Positions 8,927-22,575 of a DNA stretch of 64,000 nucleotides are shown piece after piece. Each line of letters starts with the position of its first letter. The first letter of the stretch is position 1. The position numbers were made by a program, and so were the translations under genes. The DNA comes from an uncultured Gammaproteobacteria bacterium (GTDB lineage Bacteria; Pseudomonadota; Gammaproteobacteria; Arenicellales; CAJQKF01), in NCBI GenBank assembly GCA_905478855.1, contig CAJQKF010000062.1:17421-81420 (forward strand). Direction: 5' to 3'. The notes beneath the pieces are model-generated. The model saw only the letters and a list, made by a program, of their open reading frames with translations, made no database searches and was not told the DNA's origin.

Positions 8927-10087
8927 ATGCAGGCTGATTCCGCAGGCGAAAAAGCCCTTCGTGTCGGGATTGTTGCCGGAGAAACGTCCGGTGATATTTT
9001 GGGCGCCGGTTTAATCCGTGAGCTTAGGAAACACTATCCTTCTCTTGTGGTAGAGGGTATCTGCGGTCCATTAATGATTGCTGAAGGTGGTATATCTCAT
9101 GTAGAGATGAATACTATTTCGATCATGGGTTTAGACGGTCTATTCGGCAATATTGTAAAAATACTGCGTATTCGTCGTAATCTTGAAAAGCTTTTCTTGG
9201 AGTCCCCACCGGATATATTCGTTGGAATTGATGTTCCCGATTTTAATCTTACTCTCGAAAAAAAGTTAAAGAAGGCGGGAATAAAAACTATTCATTATGT
9301 TAGTCCGACAGTATGGGCATGGCGAGGATACCGTATACATAAAATTCGGCGTGCGGTATCAAGAATGTTAGTTCTCTTCCCGTTCGAGGCCAGTTATTAT
9401 CATCATCATAACGTGCCTGTGAGTTTTGTGGGTCACCCGATTGCGGATGATATGACGGTAATGTCAATGTCTGAAGCTCGGAAATGTCTCAATATTTCCG
9501 ATCATGAACGGGTTGTAGCTATCTTGCCGGGAAGCCGAAAAAGCGAAGTTTCTCGCTTGGCTCCTGTGTTTACGGAAACTGCTGTCCGGTTACATAAACA
9601 GTTTGAGGGGATTCGGTTTGTTATTCCATGTGCCAGTCAACAACTTAGGACTATTATTGAGTCTAGCTTTGGATCTTGTTTACCCCCGAGTACCTATGAG
9701 ATTGTTGACGGTAATGCTCAAACCATACTGAGGGGTGCGAATGTAGCGCTTCTGGCGTCCGGCACGGCGGCACTTGAATGTGCGTTATTGGGAACGCCTA
9801 TGGTGGTTGCTTATCGACTCTCAACACTAAGTTATTTAATGGTCAAAACATTTTCGCAAGTCAAATATTACAGTATGCCCAATCATTTACTTTCTGACGC
9901 CCCTGTCGAAGAATTTATTCAAAATAGAGCGAATGCGGAAAACATTACACCAGCTGTAGCTAAATTGTTAACTAACACGGAACTTAACCAGCAGGTGCGT
10001 GTATCTTTAGAGTCATTGCTGCCAAGCCTTAAGCGCAATGCAAATAAGCGTGCAACTGATGCAATTATAACTGAGCTTCAGCGATGA
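8927..10087 (+). CDS. lpxB: Lipid-A-disaccharide synthase
   Basis: GT19 membrane-associated glycosyltransferase that joins UDP-diacylglucosamine and lipid X into the lipid A disaccharide. The N-terminal VAGETSGDILGAGLI block, FVGIDVPDFNL, the SPTVWAWRGYR segment and LPGSRKSEV are all characteristic. The length is 386 residues. It starts eight bases after lpxA, and its TGA overlaps the rnhB ATG as ATGA, which suggests translational coupling. Confidence 0.97.
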   Translation: MQADSAGEKALRVGIVAGETSGDILGAGLIRELRKHYPSLVVEGICGPLMIAEGGISHVEMNTISIMGLDGLFGNIVKILRIRRNLEKLFLESPPDIFVGIDVPDFNLTLEKKLKKAGIKTIHYVSPTVWAWRGYRIHKIRRAVSRMLVLFPFEASYYHHHNVPVSFVGHPIADDMTVMSMSEARKCLNISDHERVVAILPGSRKSEVSRLAPVFTETAVRLHKQFEGIRFVIPCASQQLRTIIESSFGSCLPPSTYEIVDGNAQTILRGANVALLASGTAALECALLGTPMVVAYRLSTLSYLMVKTFSQVKYYSMPNHLLSDAPVEEFIQNRANAENITPAVAKLLTNTELNQQVRVSLESLLPSLKRNANKRATDAIITELQR

Positions 10088-10686
10088 ATTATTCTGAGTC
10101 GGAAAGGTGCAAACCGTTACTTGCGGGAGTTGATGAAGCAGGGCGTGGCCCACTAGCAGGCCCAGTAGTGGCGTCTGCGGTTATTTTAGGTGAAAATTTT
10201 AATTGTGAAGGACTGGACGATTCTAAAAAACTTGGAGAAAAGGCGCGAGCAAAACTCGATACCCAAATTAGGAAGCACGCAATAAGCTGGTCCATTGGAA
10301 TGGCTACAGTGATCGAAATTGACGGGCTTAATATCCATAATGCTACTTTACTCGCTATGCGACGAGCAATTCTAGGATTGACGGTATGGCCATCTAGTGT
10401 GTTGGTCGATGGTAAGTTCATACCGAGTCTTTCTATCCCTGCGTATGCCAAGATTGGTGGCGATTCTTTATTCCCCGTAATTTCCGCTGCATCTATTATT
10501 GCAAAGCAGGCTCGCGACCGGCTGCTGCGTCGTTATGATGAAACGTACCCCGGCTTCGGATTTTCACAACATAAAGGATATCCGACCAAATTACATTTGG
10601 AAGCATTAAATAAGTTAGGTATAACGCCTATACATCGACGCTCTTATGCTCCGGTTAGGAAAGTCCTGGAAGTTGTTGATGGATAA
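10084..10686 (+). CDS. rnhB: Ribonuclease HII
   Basis: Cleaves RNA in RNA/DNA hybrids, including single ribonucleotides built into DNA. The N-terminal GVDEAGRGPLAGPVV block carries the first two acidic metal ligands. ILVDGK supplies the next Asp and SIIAKQARDR is also conserved. The 200-residue length is typical. It overlaps lpxB by four bases and dnaE by eight, as part of a tightly packed message. Confidence 0.96.
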   Translation: MNYSESERCKPLLAGVDEAGRGPLAGPVVASAVILGENFNCEGLDDSKKLGEKARAKLDTQIRKHAISWSIGMATVIEIDGLNIHNATLLAMRRAILGLTVWPSSVLVDGKFIPSLSIPAYAKIGGDSLFPVISAASIIAKQARDRLLRRYDETYPGFGFSQHKGYPTKLHLEALNKLGITPIHRRSYAPVRKVLEVVDG

Positions 10687-13600
10687 ATTTGTTCATCTTC
10701 GGGTACATAGCGAATTTTCACTTGTTGATGGACTTGGTAGGGTGAAAACACTGCCTGTAAAAGCCCACGAACGGGGATTACCTGCATTAGCCATTACTGA
10801 TGTCATGAACTTTTATGGTGCTGTAAAATTCTATCGTGCTTGCAGTGCTAACGGTGTAAAACCAATTATTGGCCTCGATGTTGCTATTCGATCGGAGGAG
10901 TCGGCTATTCCAGAAAAACTCGTTCTGTTATGTAAAAATAATGATGGGTTTAAATTTTTGAATCACGTGCTGACAAGAGCATATACATCGCCGCGAACAA
11001 GCCATATCTTGACGATAGACCTTGATTGGCTAAAAGGTGTGGGGACAAATGTCATAGCATTATCCGGAGGAATTGATGGCGCGTTGGGCCGGGCGTTAAT
11101 TTCTGGACAAGAAGAGCTTGGTCAGGTTGTCTTAGATGAGTATAGACAGATTTTTGGCGATCAATACTATATAGACGTACACAGGGTAGGTCTCCCACGT
11201 GAAGAAGAATATTTTCAACGGGCTTTGCATTTGGGTGCTCAACATAGTGTACCTGTGCTGGCAACAAACGCAGTGCAATTTTATGACGAAAGCGAATTCG
11301 ATGCCCATGATGTTCGGGTATGCATAAATGAAGGCCGGGTGTTAAACGACCCGAGACGGGTACAACGATTTACCAAAAATCAGTATCTTCGGGATGGTTC
11401 TGAGATGAAGATATTATTTCCTGAGAATGAATCATTACTTACTAACACTCTGGCGATCGCAAAGCAGTGTAATGTATTTATGGATTTCAATACGTCTCAT
11501 ATGCCGGCTTATCCTACTCGTCAAGATGTTACGGCAGATGGGCAATTACGAATTGATTCTGAAACTGGGTTGCAACGAAGGATTGACGATATCGCTCAAG
11601 TATCGGGTGTAAGTGTTGACCGAGCAACTTATGATGCTCGCTTAGAAATTGAGCTAGAAGTAATAGTAGGAATGGGATTTGCAGGCTACTTTCTGATCGT
11701 TGCCGATTTCATCGCATGGGCCAAACAGCAGGATATTCCAGTCGGACCCGGACGTGGGTCTGGAGCGGGTTCATTAATTGCCTGGAGCCTGGGTATTACA
11801 GACCTGGACCCCATTCACTACGGACTTTTGTTTGAACGGTTTTTAAACCCAGAGCGCGTATCGTTACCGGATTTTGATATTGATTTTTGCATGGATAGAC
11901 GAGACGAGGTAATTGAGTATGTTGCGAATCGTTACGGCAGAGATCGTGTTAGTCAAATCATTACATACGGCACCATGGCGGCAAAGGCCGTTGTTCGTGA
12001 CGTGGGTCGAGTTATGGGGCATCCTTATGGGTATGTGGACAGCTTGGCAAAAATGGTTCCTTTTGAAATAGGAATCACGTTAGAAAAAGCGCTCAATGAC
12101 GAACCAGCCCTGCAGGCACGCTATGATCAGGAAGAGGAAATTCAGCAACTTATTGATGCCGCACGTTTGCTAGAAGGTTTGCCCAGGAATGTGGGTAAGC
12201 ATGCTGGTGGAGTGGTAATTGCGCCAAATAATATTGCCGAGTACGTTTCGTTGTATATGGAGCCCGGTATGTCTCAGCCGGTAACCCAATATGATAAAGA
12301 TGATTTGGAGACAATTGGTCTGGTAAAGTTCGATTTTCTTGGACTACGCACACTTACTGTTATCCATAATGCGATAAAGCTAATTGAGACCACCACGCAA
12401 CAAAAAATTGATATAAATAGCGTAGCGCTCAATGATTCAAAGACATTCGAGCTTATAAAGTCGGGGAAAACAACGGGAGTTTTCCAACTAGAGTCTCGCG
12501 GTATGCAGGAAATTATTCTGAGATTACTTCCTGATAAATTTGATGATCTGATTGCACTGGTGGCTCTATTTCGACCTGGCCCATTACAATCGGGCATGGT
12601 AGATGATTTTATTAATAGAAAACACGGACGTGAACGTATTGAATACCCACATAGTGATCTTGAGGAAATACTTGAGCCTACTTATGGGGTAATTCTGTAT
12701 CAGGAACAGGTTATGCAAATCGCACAGGTGTTATCGGGTTATACACTTGGGGCTGCAGATTTGCTTCGACGAGCGATGGGTAAGAAAAAAATAGAGGAGA
12801 TGGAAAAGCAGCGTACTGATTTTGTAGTGGGTGCGTCATCTCGCGGAGTAGACCCGTCTACGTCCGGTGGTATATTCGATCTGGTAGAAAAGTTTGCAGG
12901 GTACGGTTTTAATAAATCTCACTCGGCTGCTTATGCGTTGTTGACTTACCAAACCGCTTGGCTAAAGACTCACTTTCCGGCGGAATTCATGGCTGCAAGT
13001 TTAACGGCTGATATGGAACACACTGATAAAGTGGTTACCCTTATCTCTGAGACGCGCTCGTTAGGATTGGAAGTTCATGCGCCTAGTGTTAATCATTGCG
13101 ATACCCAATTTACACCTGTTCATGGTGAGGCTATTTACTACGGTCTTGGTGCATTGAAAGGAGTCGGACAAACTGCGGTTGAGTTAATTGTTGAAGAACG
13201 AAAACTGAATGGAGCATTTACCAGTATTTTTGATCTATGTCATCGCATCGATAGTAAACGAGCTAATAAACGAGTTTTTGATTCACTAATACGCGGTGGC
13301 GCACTCGATTGTTTGGGGGAGAATCGAGCAAGTTCGTTACTAAGTTTACGTTCAGCTCTAGAGCTGGCGTCTAAGAAAAGTCAGGATGCGCAAAGTGGTC
13401 AAAATGATTTATTTGGTGTTTCTCCTTCGGTATCGGCACTTGAAATAGTTAAATCGGTGCCCGAATGGCCCGAAGGTAAACGCCTTAAAGCTGAAAAAGA
13501 TGTTTTGGGCCTATATTTGACTGGCCACCCGTTTTTACCGTTACGCGAGGAGCTATCGTCACTGTCCGATTCTGAAATTTCGACGTTAAAGCCAGCCTCT

Positions 13601-14161
13601 GACCGGGATGCGATTGTAACGGGATTAGTCTCACAGATTCGCATAATGAAAACCAAGAAGGGTAATCAAATTGCTTTTTTGTTGATAGACGATTCAAGCG
13701 GCAGGATGGAAGTAAGTGTCTTTTCTAAGCTGTTTGCGGCACGACGTCATCTCATTCAACAAGATGTTGTATTAATATTACGCGGCGCTACATCCGTTGA
13801 TGACTATACGGGTAATATTCAAATGCGCGCAAATGATGTGTTTGAAGTTGATCAGGCACGATCAAATTGGCTGGAGCGAATTGAAATAGTCACTACGACC
13901 AATTCGACAGATGGTGAACATCTTGAGTGGCTGCAATCCGTATTAGTCAATCAGGGTGGTACCACTAAGGTAACGCTGCATATTTGCCGACCAAATGGAG
14001 ATGTTGGAACGGTTCGGATTGGGGCACAATGGCGTCTAACATTAACAGAGGATGTAAAGGAAGAGCTTGAAGAGCGCTTTGGCAAGGATAAAATAAGTTA
14101 TCGATATGATAGAAGTGCTGCTCTGTTAGCTGAATTCGAGAGTTCACAAGTTGCCGCGTAA
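10679..14161 (+). CDS. dnaE: DNA polymerase III alpha subunit
   Basis: Replicative polymerase catalytic subunit of 1160 residues, the usual proteobacterial length. The N-terminal PHP domain starts FVHLRVHSEFSLVDGLGRV. The polymerase core contains GPGRGSGAGSLIAW and PDFDIDFCMDRRDEVIEYV with the catalytic aspartates. Fingers and thumb blocks (YGTMAAKAVVRDVGR, GFNKSHSAAYALLTYQTAWLK) follow, then an OB-fold (VTGLVSQIRIMKTKKGNQIAF) near residues 985-1060. ATG 10679 was preferred to an upstream TTG because it gives the family start and overlaps rnhB. Confidence 0.97.
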   Translation: MDKFVHLRVHSEFSLVDGLGRVKTLPVKAHERGLPALAITDVMNFYGAVKFYRACSANGVKPIIGLDVAIRSEESAIPEKLVLLCKNNDGFKFLNHVLTRAYTSPRTSHILTIDLDWLKGVGTNVIALSGGIDGALGRALISGQEELGQVVLDEYRQIFGDQYYIDVHRVGLPREEEYFQRALHLGAQHSVPVLATNAVQFYDESEFDAHDVRVCINEGRVLNDPRRVQRFTKNQYLRDGSEMKILFPENESLLTNTLAIAKQCNVFMDFNTSHMPAYPTRQDVTADGQLRIDSETGLQRRIDDIAQVSGVSVDRATYDARLEIELEVIVGMGFAGYFLIVADFIAWAKQQDIPVGPGRGSGAGSLIAWSLGITDLDPIHYGLLFERFLNPERVSLPDFDIDFCMDRRDEVIEYVANRYGRDRVSQIITYGTMAAKAVVRDVGRVMGHPYGYVDSLAKMVPFEIGITLEKALNDEPALQARYDQEEEIQQLIDAARLLEGLPRNVGKHAGGVVIAPNNIAEYVSLYMEPGMSQPVTQYDKDDLETIGLVKFDFLGLRTLTVIHNAIKLIETTTQQKIDINSVALNDSKTFELIKSGKTTGVFQLESRGMQEIILRLLPDKFDDLIALVALFRPGPLQSGMVDDFINRKHGRERIEYPHSDLEEILEPTYGVILYQEQVMQIAQVLSGYTLGAADLLRRAMGKKKIEEMEKQRTDFVVGASSRGVDPSTSGGIFDLVEKFAGYGFNKSHSAAYALLTYQTAWLKTHFPAEFMAASLTADMEHTDKVVTLISETRSLGLEVHAPSVNHCDTQFTPVHGEAIYYGLGALKGVGQTAVELIVEERKLNGAFTSIFDLCHRIDSKRANKRVFDSLIRGGALDCLGENRASSLLSLRSALELASKKSQDAQSGQNDLFGVSPSVSALEIVKSVPEWPEGKRLKAEKDVLGLYLTGHPFLPLREELSSLSDSEISTLKPASDRDAIVTGLVSQIRIMKTKKGNQIAFLLIDDSSGRMEVSVFSKLFAARRHLIQQDVVLILRGATSVDDYTGNIQMRANDVFEVDQARSNWLERIEIVTTTNSTDGEHLEWLQSVLVNQGGTTKVTLHICRPNGDVGTVRIGAQWRLTLTEDVKEELEERFGKDKISYRYDRSAALLAEFESSQVAA

Positions 14162-14221
14162 ATACCTCACGATTAGTAAAATCAAGTTACAATTACAGTT
14201 TTAGAATAGCGTAGAGTAAAT

Positions 14222-15181
14222 ATGGACCCAAATTTTTTGGAGTTTGAACAACCCATTGCTGACCTTGAGGTCAAGATTGAGGAGCTTAAACGTGTTAGCA
14301 CCGAGAGTGATCTCGATTTGTCGGTTGAAATCGATCGACTAACGCAGAAAAGTGAAAAATTGACAAAAGATATTTTTTCATCGCTTTCTGCTTGGCAAGT
14401 GACTCAGCTAGCTCGACATCCTAAACGTCCGTATACGCTTGATTATATTAAAGGAGTATTTTCTGATTTTCGTGAATTACATGGCGATCGTATGTCGGCA
14501 GATGATCATGCAATAGTTGGCGGGTTGGCGAAAATGGGCAATCAAGGCGTTGTCATTATAGGACATCAAAAAGGTAGAGACACTAAGGAAAAGGTCTATC
14601 GAAACTTTGGTATGCCAAAACCGGAAGGTTATCGAAAATCTCAGCGCTTGATGAAGATGGCAGAGCGGTTTCGACTGCCTATCATCACCTTTATAGATAC
14701 CCCCGGTGCTTACCCTGGAGTCGATGCAGAAGAGCGTGGCCAAAGTGAGGCGATTGCTAAAAGCATTTACCTGATGACTGGACTGAAAGTCCCTATTATT
14801 TCTATTGTTATTGGTGAAGGTGGATCTGGTGGGGCATTAGCTATCGGTGTTTGCGACCGTTTATTGATGTTAAGTTACGCCACTTATTCTGTTATTTCCC
14901 CTGAGGGATGCGCATCGATCCTTTGGAAGAGTGCTGATAAAGCACCTGAAGCTGCAGAAGCAATGAAAGTAACCTCAAAACAGTTAATGGAATTTGAGTT
15001 GATTGACCGTATCATCGAAGAACCATTAGGCGGTGCTCATCGTGATCCTGGTGCTACGATTCGAACGACACGCCAAGCTATTCAGGAAGAGTTGGAGCGA
15101 TTATTGAAATTAGACGAGAAATCGCTGTTAATGCAGCGTGAAGAAAAAATCGGGAAGATGGGGCGATTTGTCGAAGCCTAA
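14222..15181 (+). CDS. accA: Acetyl-CoA carboxylase carboxyltransferase subunit alpha
   Basis: Alpha half of the carboxyltransferase that moves the carboxyl group from biotin-BCCP to acetyl-CoA, the committed step of fatty acid synthesis. The 319-residue protein starts with the helical [18 protein letters not shown] segment. It contains LHGDR, the [10 protein letters not shown] loop, [13 protein letters not shown] and [11 protein letters not shown], all diagnostic of AccA. It lies after dnaE as in E. coli and relatives. The next gene, tilS, appears to start inside its 3' end. Confidence 0.97.
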   Translation: MDPNFLEFEQPIADLEVKIEELKRVSTESDLDLSVEIDRLTQKSEKLTKDIFSSLSAWQVTQLARHPKRPYTLDYIKGVFSDFRELHGDRMSADDHAIVGGLAKMGNQGVVIIGHQKGRDTKEKVYRNFGMPKPEGYRKSQRLMKMAERFRLPIITFIDTPGAYPGVDAEERGQSEAIAKSIYLMTGLKVPIISIVIGEGGSGGALAIGVCDRLLMLSYATYSVISPEGCASILWKSADKAPEAAEAMKVTSKQLMEFELIDRIIEEPLGGAHRDPGATIRTTRQAIQEELERLLKLDEKSLLMQREEKIGKMGRFVEA

Positions 15182-16529
15182 TTTGACCGAGCAATTAGCA
15201 AGTAAAAATCTTGTTTTAGCTGGGTTAAAGACTCATCTAAAAAAATATGAGATTCCCGGTGGTGATTTTGTTGTCGGATTTAGCGGTGGACTGGATTCGA
15301 CCGCATTGCTGCATTCGCTTTCCTGTCTAGTTAAAAATCGTAACATCACAGCGCTACACATTAATCACGGTTTACAGGAACAAGCCGATTCTTGGGCGGA
15401 GCATTGTAGAACACTATGCAAATTACTTGGGGTTAGGATTTGTGTCTATCGCATTTTACCGCATGAATTAGTCGGTGCAGGCCCTGAGGATGCGGCACGA
15501 AACGCCCGTTTGAAGTACTTTCATCAATATGCGAAAGAAAAGGGAAGGGTTTTCTTAGGGCATCATTTGGGGGATCAATGCGAAACAGTCTTAGGTAATT
15601 TGTTTCGAGGCTCCGGTGTAGAAGGATTAGCCGGAATACCGTCTTATCGGACTTTAAGTAATGGATCAATAGAGCGACCTTTTTTGCAGATTGAGAGAAA
15701 TCATCTCAAGAATTACGCACTTTATAACGACTTGCACTGGATTGAAGATCCAACTAATTCTCAGACATCATTTGATCGAAACCGTGTTCGGCATCAAGTT
15801 TTACCTGTCATCCGTAAACGCTGGAAGACCGTTGATGGCAGTATTGCCCGTGCTGCCCAAAATTGTCAGGAGTTGTCTGTTCTAGGAGAGCAAATTGCTG
15901 GGCAGGATATTGCTGAATGCACCGCATATCAAGTCTATTTTCCTGTGTCTCGTGCACCAGTTCTTGATCTTATAAAGCTGGATGGATTGACAATAGAACG
16001 ACGAATTAATCTTTTACGCTGGTGGATAGCGTCAAATTGTTCAGGTGCACTCTCTCGAAATCGTTTTCAGGAAGTGCTTAATCAATTGGCAAGTTTACGT
16101 GGTCCTGGGTCAGGCGGTATGTCGTGGAATGGCTGGTATCTTCATCGATATCGTCAATATCTCTATTTATCTCCCGAATTTAAGAATGTTGAACGACAAA
16201 GCTATAACTGGGATGGGGTCTCTGCAAAAGAAATAGTAGGTACTGACTTGATGTTAGCACCTGTGGTAGATAGTCGACCTAAAAGGTCACAATATCGTGT
16301 TTCTTTCGCTAATAACAATGCGAACATGCGAATCGAAAACCGTGGATGCTCAAAAACTGTTAGAAATCTGTTTCAGGAAAATGCAATTACGCCAGTGATG
16401 CGCCCCTTGTTACCTAGAGTATTTTGGAACGATAAGCTTGTATGTATTGTAGGTGTGGCGTCAATTGAGGGTTTTGAACAACAGTCATTTTACAATCACT
16501 GGTCGTTGCAGTTAAAAGACGAAATCTGA
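15138..16529 (+). CDS. tilS: tRNA(Ile)-lysidine synthase
   Basis: ATP-dependent enzyme that turns the wobble C34 of the CAU-anticodon isoleucine tRNA into lysidine, which switches it from Met to Ile decoding. The PP-loop motif is [12 protein letters not shown] near residue 50. [19 protein letters not shown] and the [16 protein letters not shown] block are characteristic. A middle substrate domain and a C-terminal domain follow. The start is uncertain: GTG 15138 overlaps accA by 44 bases, while TTG 15183 just after the accA stop would remove 15 residues without touching the core. Confidence 0.93.
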   Translation: MKKKSGRWGDLSKPNLTEQLASKNLVLAGLKTHLKKYEIPGGDFVVGFSGGLDSTALLHSLSCLVKNRNITALHINHGLQEQADSWAEHCRTLCKLLGVRICVYRILPHELVGAGPEDAARNARLKYFHQYAKEKGRVFLGHHLGDQCETVLGNLFRGSGVEGLAGIPSYRTLSNGSIERPFLQIERNHLKNYALYNDLHWIEDPTNSQTSFDRNRVRHQVLPVIRKRWKTVDGSIARAAQNCQELSVLGEQIAGQDIAECTAYQVYFPVSRAPVLDLIKLDGLTIERRINLLRWWIASNCSGALSRNRFQEVLNQLASLRGPGSGGMSWNGWYLHRYRQYLYLSPEFKNVERQSYNWDGVSAKEIVGTDLMLAPVVDSRPKRSQYRVSFANNNANMRIENRGCSKTVRNLFQENAITPVMRPLLPRVFWNDKLVCIVGVASIEGFEQQSFYNHWSLQLKDEI

Positions 16530-16723
16530 GAGAAGAACGAAAGTATTTTGGCCTGAAGGGCTAATCATGATTGAGCGATTTCCACTGCTCTGGTAAGCTT
16601 CAGAACCGTCCGATATGAATTCTTAGCTGCTTAAAATGTCGGAATGTGCGCTGACCGATGATCTAAGTGGTCAAATATCCAGTCGTCATGTCACCCTTAT
16701 CTTTTATTCGTTTAAGTGATTAA

Positions 16724-18367
<1,644 letters not shown>

Positions 18368-18372
18368 ATTTT

Positions 18373-19206
18373 ATGTTGCCGGATTTAAGTCCAGGACTAA
18401 CACGGAGTCCCTTTTTTCTTATTGCTGGGCCGTGTGTGATTGAGACTGAGGAAATGGCGCTATCAACGGCGAAAACCCTGTCCGAGATTACAGCTAGTCG
18501 CAATATCCCATTCGTATATAAGTCTTCATTTGATAAAGCAAATCGAACCTCCGGCTCTTCACCACGTGGTCCAGGTAGAGATGCAGGGCTCAGAATTCTT
18601 GTAAAGGTTCGCGAGCAAGTCGGTGTTCCTGTGCTGACCGATGTTCATAGTGTGGAAGATGTGCATGCAGCTGCACCATTTATCGATTACCTGCAGATAC
18701 CAGCATTTCTTTGCCGACAAACAGATCTAATCGAGGCCGCTGCCTGTACTGGTCGTCCCGTTAATATTAAAAAAGGACAGTTTCTCTCTCCACCTGAGAT
18801 GCAACAGGTCGTCGATAAAGCGCGATCTGCTAATCCGGATGCTATTATTACGGTTTGTGAGCGCGGTTCAAGTTTTGGTTACAATAATTTGGTTGTTGAT
18901 ATGCGTTCGCTTGCTATTATGAGACAAACCAATTGTGCCGTTGTCTTTGATTGTACCCATTCGGTACAACTTCCTGGTGCTGGTGGGGATCGTTCGTCCG
19001 GGCAGCGTGAATTTATACCTGTACTATCCCGCGCCGCAGTAGCCGCGGGTATAAGCGGGTTGTTTATGGAAACTCACCCAAACCCCGATGAAGCGTGGTC
19101 GGATGGACCAAATGCCTGGCCTTTAAATAAGATGGCGTCTCTGCTCGACGTATTGTGTGGGCTAGACGCTAATGTAAAACAAAATGCTTTTACTGAAAAT
19201 TTGTAA
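18373..19206 (+). CDS. kdsA: 3-deoxy-D-manno-octulosonate 8-phosphate synthase
   Basis: Condenses phosphoenolpyruvate with arabinose 5-phosphate to give Kdo-8-P, precursor of the inner-core sugar of lipopolysaccharide. Recognisable blocks are [20 protein letters not shown], the FLCRQTDL segment, [11 protein letters not shown] and the [16 protein letters not shown]-terminal motif. The length is 277 residues. It starts five bases after pyrG. Its presence fits the lipid A genes upstream and implies a full lipopolysaccharide inner core. Confidence 0.97.
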   Translation: MLPDLSPGLTRSPFFLIAGPCVIETEEMALSTAKTLSEITASRNIPFVYKSSFDKANRTSGSSPRGPGRDAGLRILVKVREQVGVPVLTDVHSVEDVHAAAPFIDYLQIPAFLCRQTDLIEAAACTGRPVNIKKGQFLSPPEMQQVVDKARSANPDAIITVCERGSSFGYNNLVVDMRSLAIMRQTNCAVVFDCTHSVQLPGAGGDRSSGQREFIPVLSRAAVAAGISGLFMETHPNPDEAWSDGPNAWPLNKMASLLDVLCGLDANVKQNAFTENL

Positions 19207-19227
19207 TATTAATATCCTGGATCGTAA

Positions 19228-20526
<1,299 letters not shown>

Positions 20527-20604
20527 CTCAAAGAGATAAAGTAACTTGTTAAAGTTTTACAATCGCTTTAAACTCGTATATGTGCCAAATTCTAACGATT
20601 AAAA

Positions 20605-20907
20605 ATGACTCGCTGCAAAACAATTTCTGGTGTACTTTTTGTTGCCTTGGTGATTGGACAATTTTCACTATGGACCGCGCAAAATGGAATATTTGATTAC
20701 TGGAATTTACGTCAGGATCTACAAAACTCTGCAGATCGAAATGCTCGATTGGAAGCGCGAAACAATCGATTGACCGGAGATGTTGTTGATTTAAAGAGCA
20801 AAGCTGATGCAGTTGAGGAGATTGCGCGAAATAGATTGGGAATGATAAAAAACGATGAGGTTTTTTATCATGTTATCGACGTATCTCAGGCGACCTTACG
20901 TAATTAG
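20605..20907 (+). CDS. ftsB: Cell division protein FtsB
   Basis: Small bitopic division protein that forms the FtsQLB complex linking early and late divisome assembly. One N-terminal transmembrane segment (about residues 7-23) is followed by a periplasmic coiled coil (RQDLQNSADRNARLEARNNRL). The short conserved ending KSKADAVEEIARNRLGMIK follows it. The length is 100 residues. Location directly after eno is the standard context. It converges with ygfZ, and the two stop codons overlap. Confidence 0.93.
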   Translation: MTRCKTISGVLFVALVIGQFSLWTAQNGIFDYWNLRQDLQNSADRNARLEARNNRLTGDVVDLKSKADAVEEIARNRLGMIKNDEVFYHVIDVSQATLRN

Positions 20908-21839
20908 ATTTCCATCTTGAGGGACTCTAACTCCGGAATCAAGTAGGGTGGTTTTATTAGCGTAACTTTGGTGCCGTTCTCTAAGCGAGTGTTCTCCCAG
21001 TCCAACTTCATATAATGGGTAACTGCTAGACCGATAAATTTCGAATTTGTGGCCTGTGCAGAAGATACTACCGTACCGGCTTTCTTATCGTTACTGAATA
21101 AGTGCTCACCTATCTTTGGGATGGTATTAGCCTCTGTTGAAAAACGCAGCATCCTCTGCTTTAGCTTCCCAAGGTAGCGAAGACGGGCCACAATTTCCTG
21201 TCCAGGATAGCAACCTTTCTGAAAATTAACGCCATTAACTAGGTCGAGGTTTATACTTTGCGGTAAGTGTTGCTCAGATGACTCGGCTCCTATGAGGGCG
21301 ACGCCATCCTTGCATTCCTGCAGAATCCATTCATTGCTACCGTCTATTTCTTGATCAGAAAGTTTTTCGACGCTTGTATCCCAACCAATGTAGCGATCGA
21401 TATTAACTCCAACGTTGCCCATAAAGTGTTCGTCATTTATCGCCAATAAGGAACCTCTAGCTAATTCACTTCCGCTTGCCTGAAAAGATTGCAGATAGGT
21501 TGCGGGATCAAGAATGATTCGCGGCGCACCACTGGGTTCTGAAAATTTAACCTTTGCTCTAAGAACGTACATCCTTAATCGTTTTAGAAGAGAATCTATT
21601 TGGTCCCGACTAATAATCATTGCGTAATGCGTTTCACTGCAACGTGCAAGATAAAATACGCTCAGTAATCGGCCCTTCGGTGTACAGTAGCCCTGTAGTT
21701 GAATGCTGCCAGATTGCATATTCTTAACATCGTTTGTAAATTGGCTATGAAGAAAAGTTGTGGCGTCAATTCCTGTTATTTGTAAAACGGTTAGGTGATG
21801 ACAAAATTTAATTGCCGGGAAAGATGATGGTTTGTTCAT
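20904..21839 (-). CDS. ygfZ: Folate-binding YgfZ/GcvT-like protein
   Basis: Folate-dependent protein related to the glycine-cleavage T protein and needed for repair or assembly of some iron-sulfur enzymes. The 311-residue product contains the YgfZ signature NFQKGCYPGQEIVARLRYLG with its conserved cysteine, and an N-terminal LQITGIDATTFLHSQFTNDV block. It is divergently oriented from the succinate dehydrogenase operon, and the shared intergenic stretch is 113 bases. An iron-sulfur assembly role would suit the neighbouring SdhB and SdhAF4, but that link is inference. Confidence 0.92.
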   Translation of the reverse strand: MNKPSSFPAIKFCHHLTVLQITGIDATTFLHSQFTNDVKNMQSGSIQLQGYCTPKGRLLSVFYLARCSETHYAMIISRDQIDSLLKRLRMYVLRAKVKFSEPSGAPRIILDPATYLQSFQASGSELARGSLLAINDEHFMGNVGVNIDRYIGWDTSVEKLSDQEIDGSNEWILQECKDGVALIGAESSEQHLPQSINLDLVNGVNFQKGCYPGQEIVARLRYLGKLKQRMLRFSTEANTIPKIGEHLFSNDKKAGTVVSSAQATNSKFIGLAVTHYMKLDWENTRLENGTKVTLIKPPYLIPELESLKMEI

Positions 21840-21952
21840 GATGATGAGATCTGTCTAATCTATATTTAATGATGTCTTGATTAATATCAAAACAACCGTC
21901 AGAATTACAACGTTGCGGTGCAACATAAAGCAAAAATTTATTACTAATCAAT

Positions 21953-22132
21953 ATGACACAACCCATCGATCCAAACAACAAACCTGATAAGGTATCTCAG
22001 AAGAAAGCCGCTAGTAAAGTGGTTATAGTGGATTCGGAAAAAGCATCTGAGGTCGAAAAGGGCGGTCCATCTGGGCTGGAACCTACTCGATATGGAGATT
22101 GGGAGCGTAAGGGACGTTGCATTGATTTCTAG
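21953..22132 (+). CDS. SdhAF4-like succinate dehydrogenase assembly factor (DUF1674)
   Basis: Small 59-residue gene. After a charged, low-complexity N-terminal half (about residues 1-36), it carries the DUF1674/SDHAF4 signature: GGP-x2-LEPTRYGDWERKGRCIDF at the very C terminus. In eukaryotes and alphaproteobacteria this family helps SdhA maturation, binding flavinylated SdhA before it joins SdhB. Its place directly upstream of sdhC-sdhD-sdhA-sdhB, on the same strand, supports the same role. The function is from the family and from context. Confidence 0.88.
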   Translation: MTQPIDPNNKPDKVSQKKAASKVVIVDSEKASEVEKGGPSGLEPTRYGDWERKGRCIDF

Positions 22133-22201
22133 ACGCTTAATTTGTTTTTAAAAAATAATATTCGTGAATCTAAATTTTATCTCAAAATTGCGGGGTTAGC
22201 T

Positions 22202-22561
22202 GTGCAAAGACCAATTTCGCCTCATATCCAGATATATCGCCCCCAAATAACGTCGGTAATGTCTATATTACATCGAATTACCGGTGTTATTACCGTAGTC
22301 GCGTTGGTGTTGATTTCTGTATTATTCATATCCTCTTCCTACGGCGAAGCTGCTTTTAATTCAACGGTGAGGATTGTTTTCTCTTTACCCGGGAAAATTA
22401 TTCTATGCGGATTTTTACTAGGAATCTCATATCACTTATGTAATGGTATCAGGCACCTCTTCTGGGATGCCGGTTATGGTGTTCGTATCGATGCCATACG
22501 TAAAAGTGCGGTATTTGTGATTGTAGGGGCCGTAATGCTCAGTTTTTTCTTCGCTATTTAG
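22202..22561 (+). CDS. sdhC: Succinate dehydrogenase cytochrome b556 subunit
   Basis: Membrane anchor that binds heme b and forms part of the quinone site of complex II. The likely start is GTG 22202, giving QRPISPHIQIYRPQITSVMSI, the family N terminus, with a GGGGT site just upstream. An open frame extends 20 codons further to a TTG but lacks family resemblance. Three hydrophobic helices are visible. The heme ligand region is SYHLCNGIRHLFWDAGYG. The length becomes 119 residues, close to the norm. Confidence 0.94.
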   Translation: MQRPISPHIQIYRPQITSVMSILHRITGVITVVALVLISVLFISSSYGEAAFNSTVRIVFSLPGKIILCGFLLGISYHLCNGIRHLFWDAGYGVRIDAIRKSAVFVIVGAVMLSFFFAI

Positions 22562-22575
22562 CGCTGGAGTGTATT

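Noticed and set aside
22142..22201. Upstream extension of sdhC to a TTG
   Set aside because: The 20 extra codons lack family similarity, and the GTG at 22202 has a better ribosome site.
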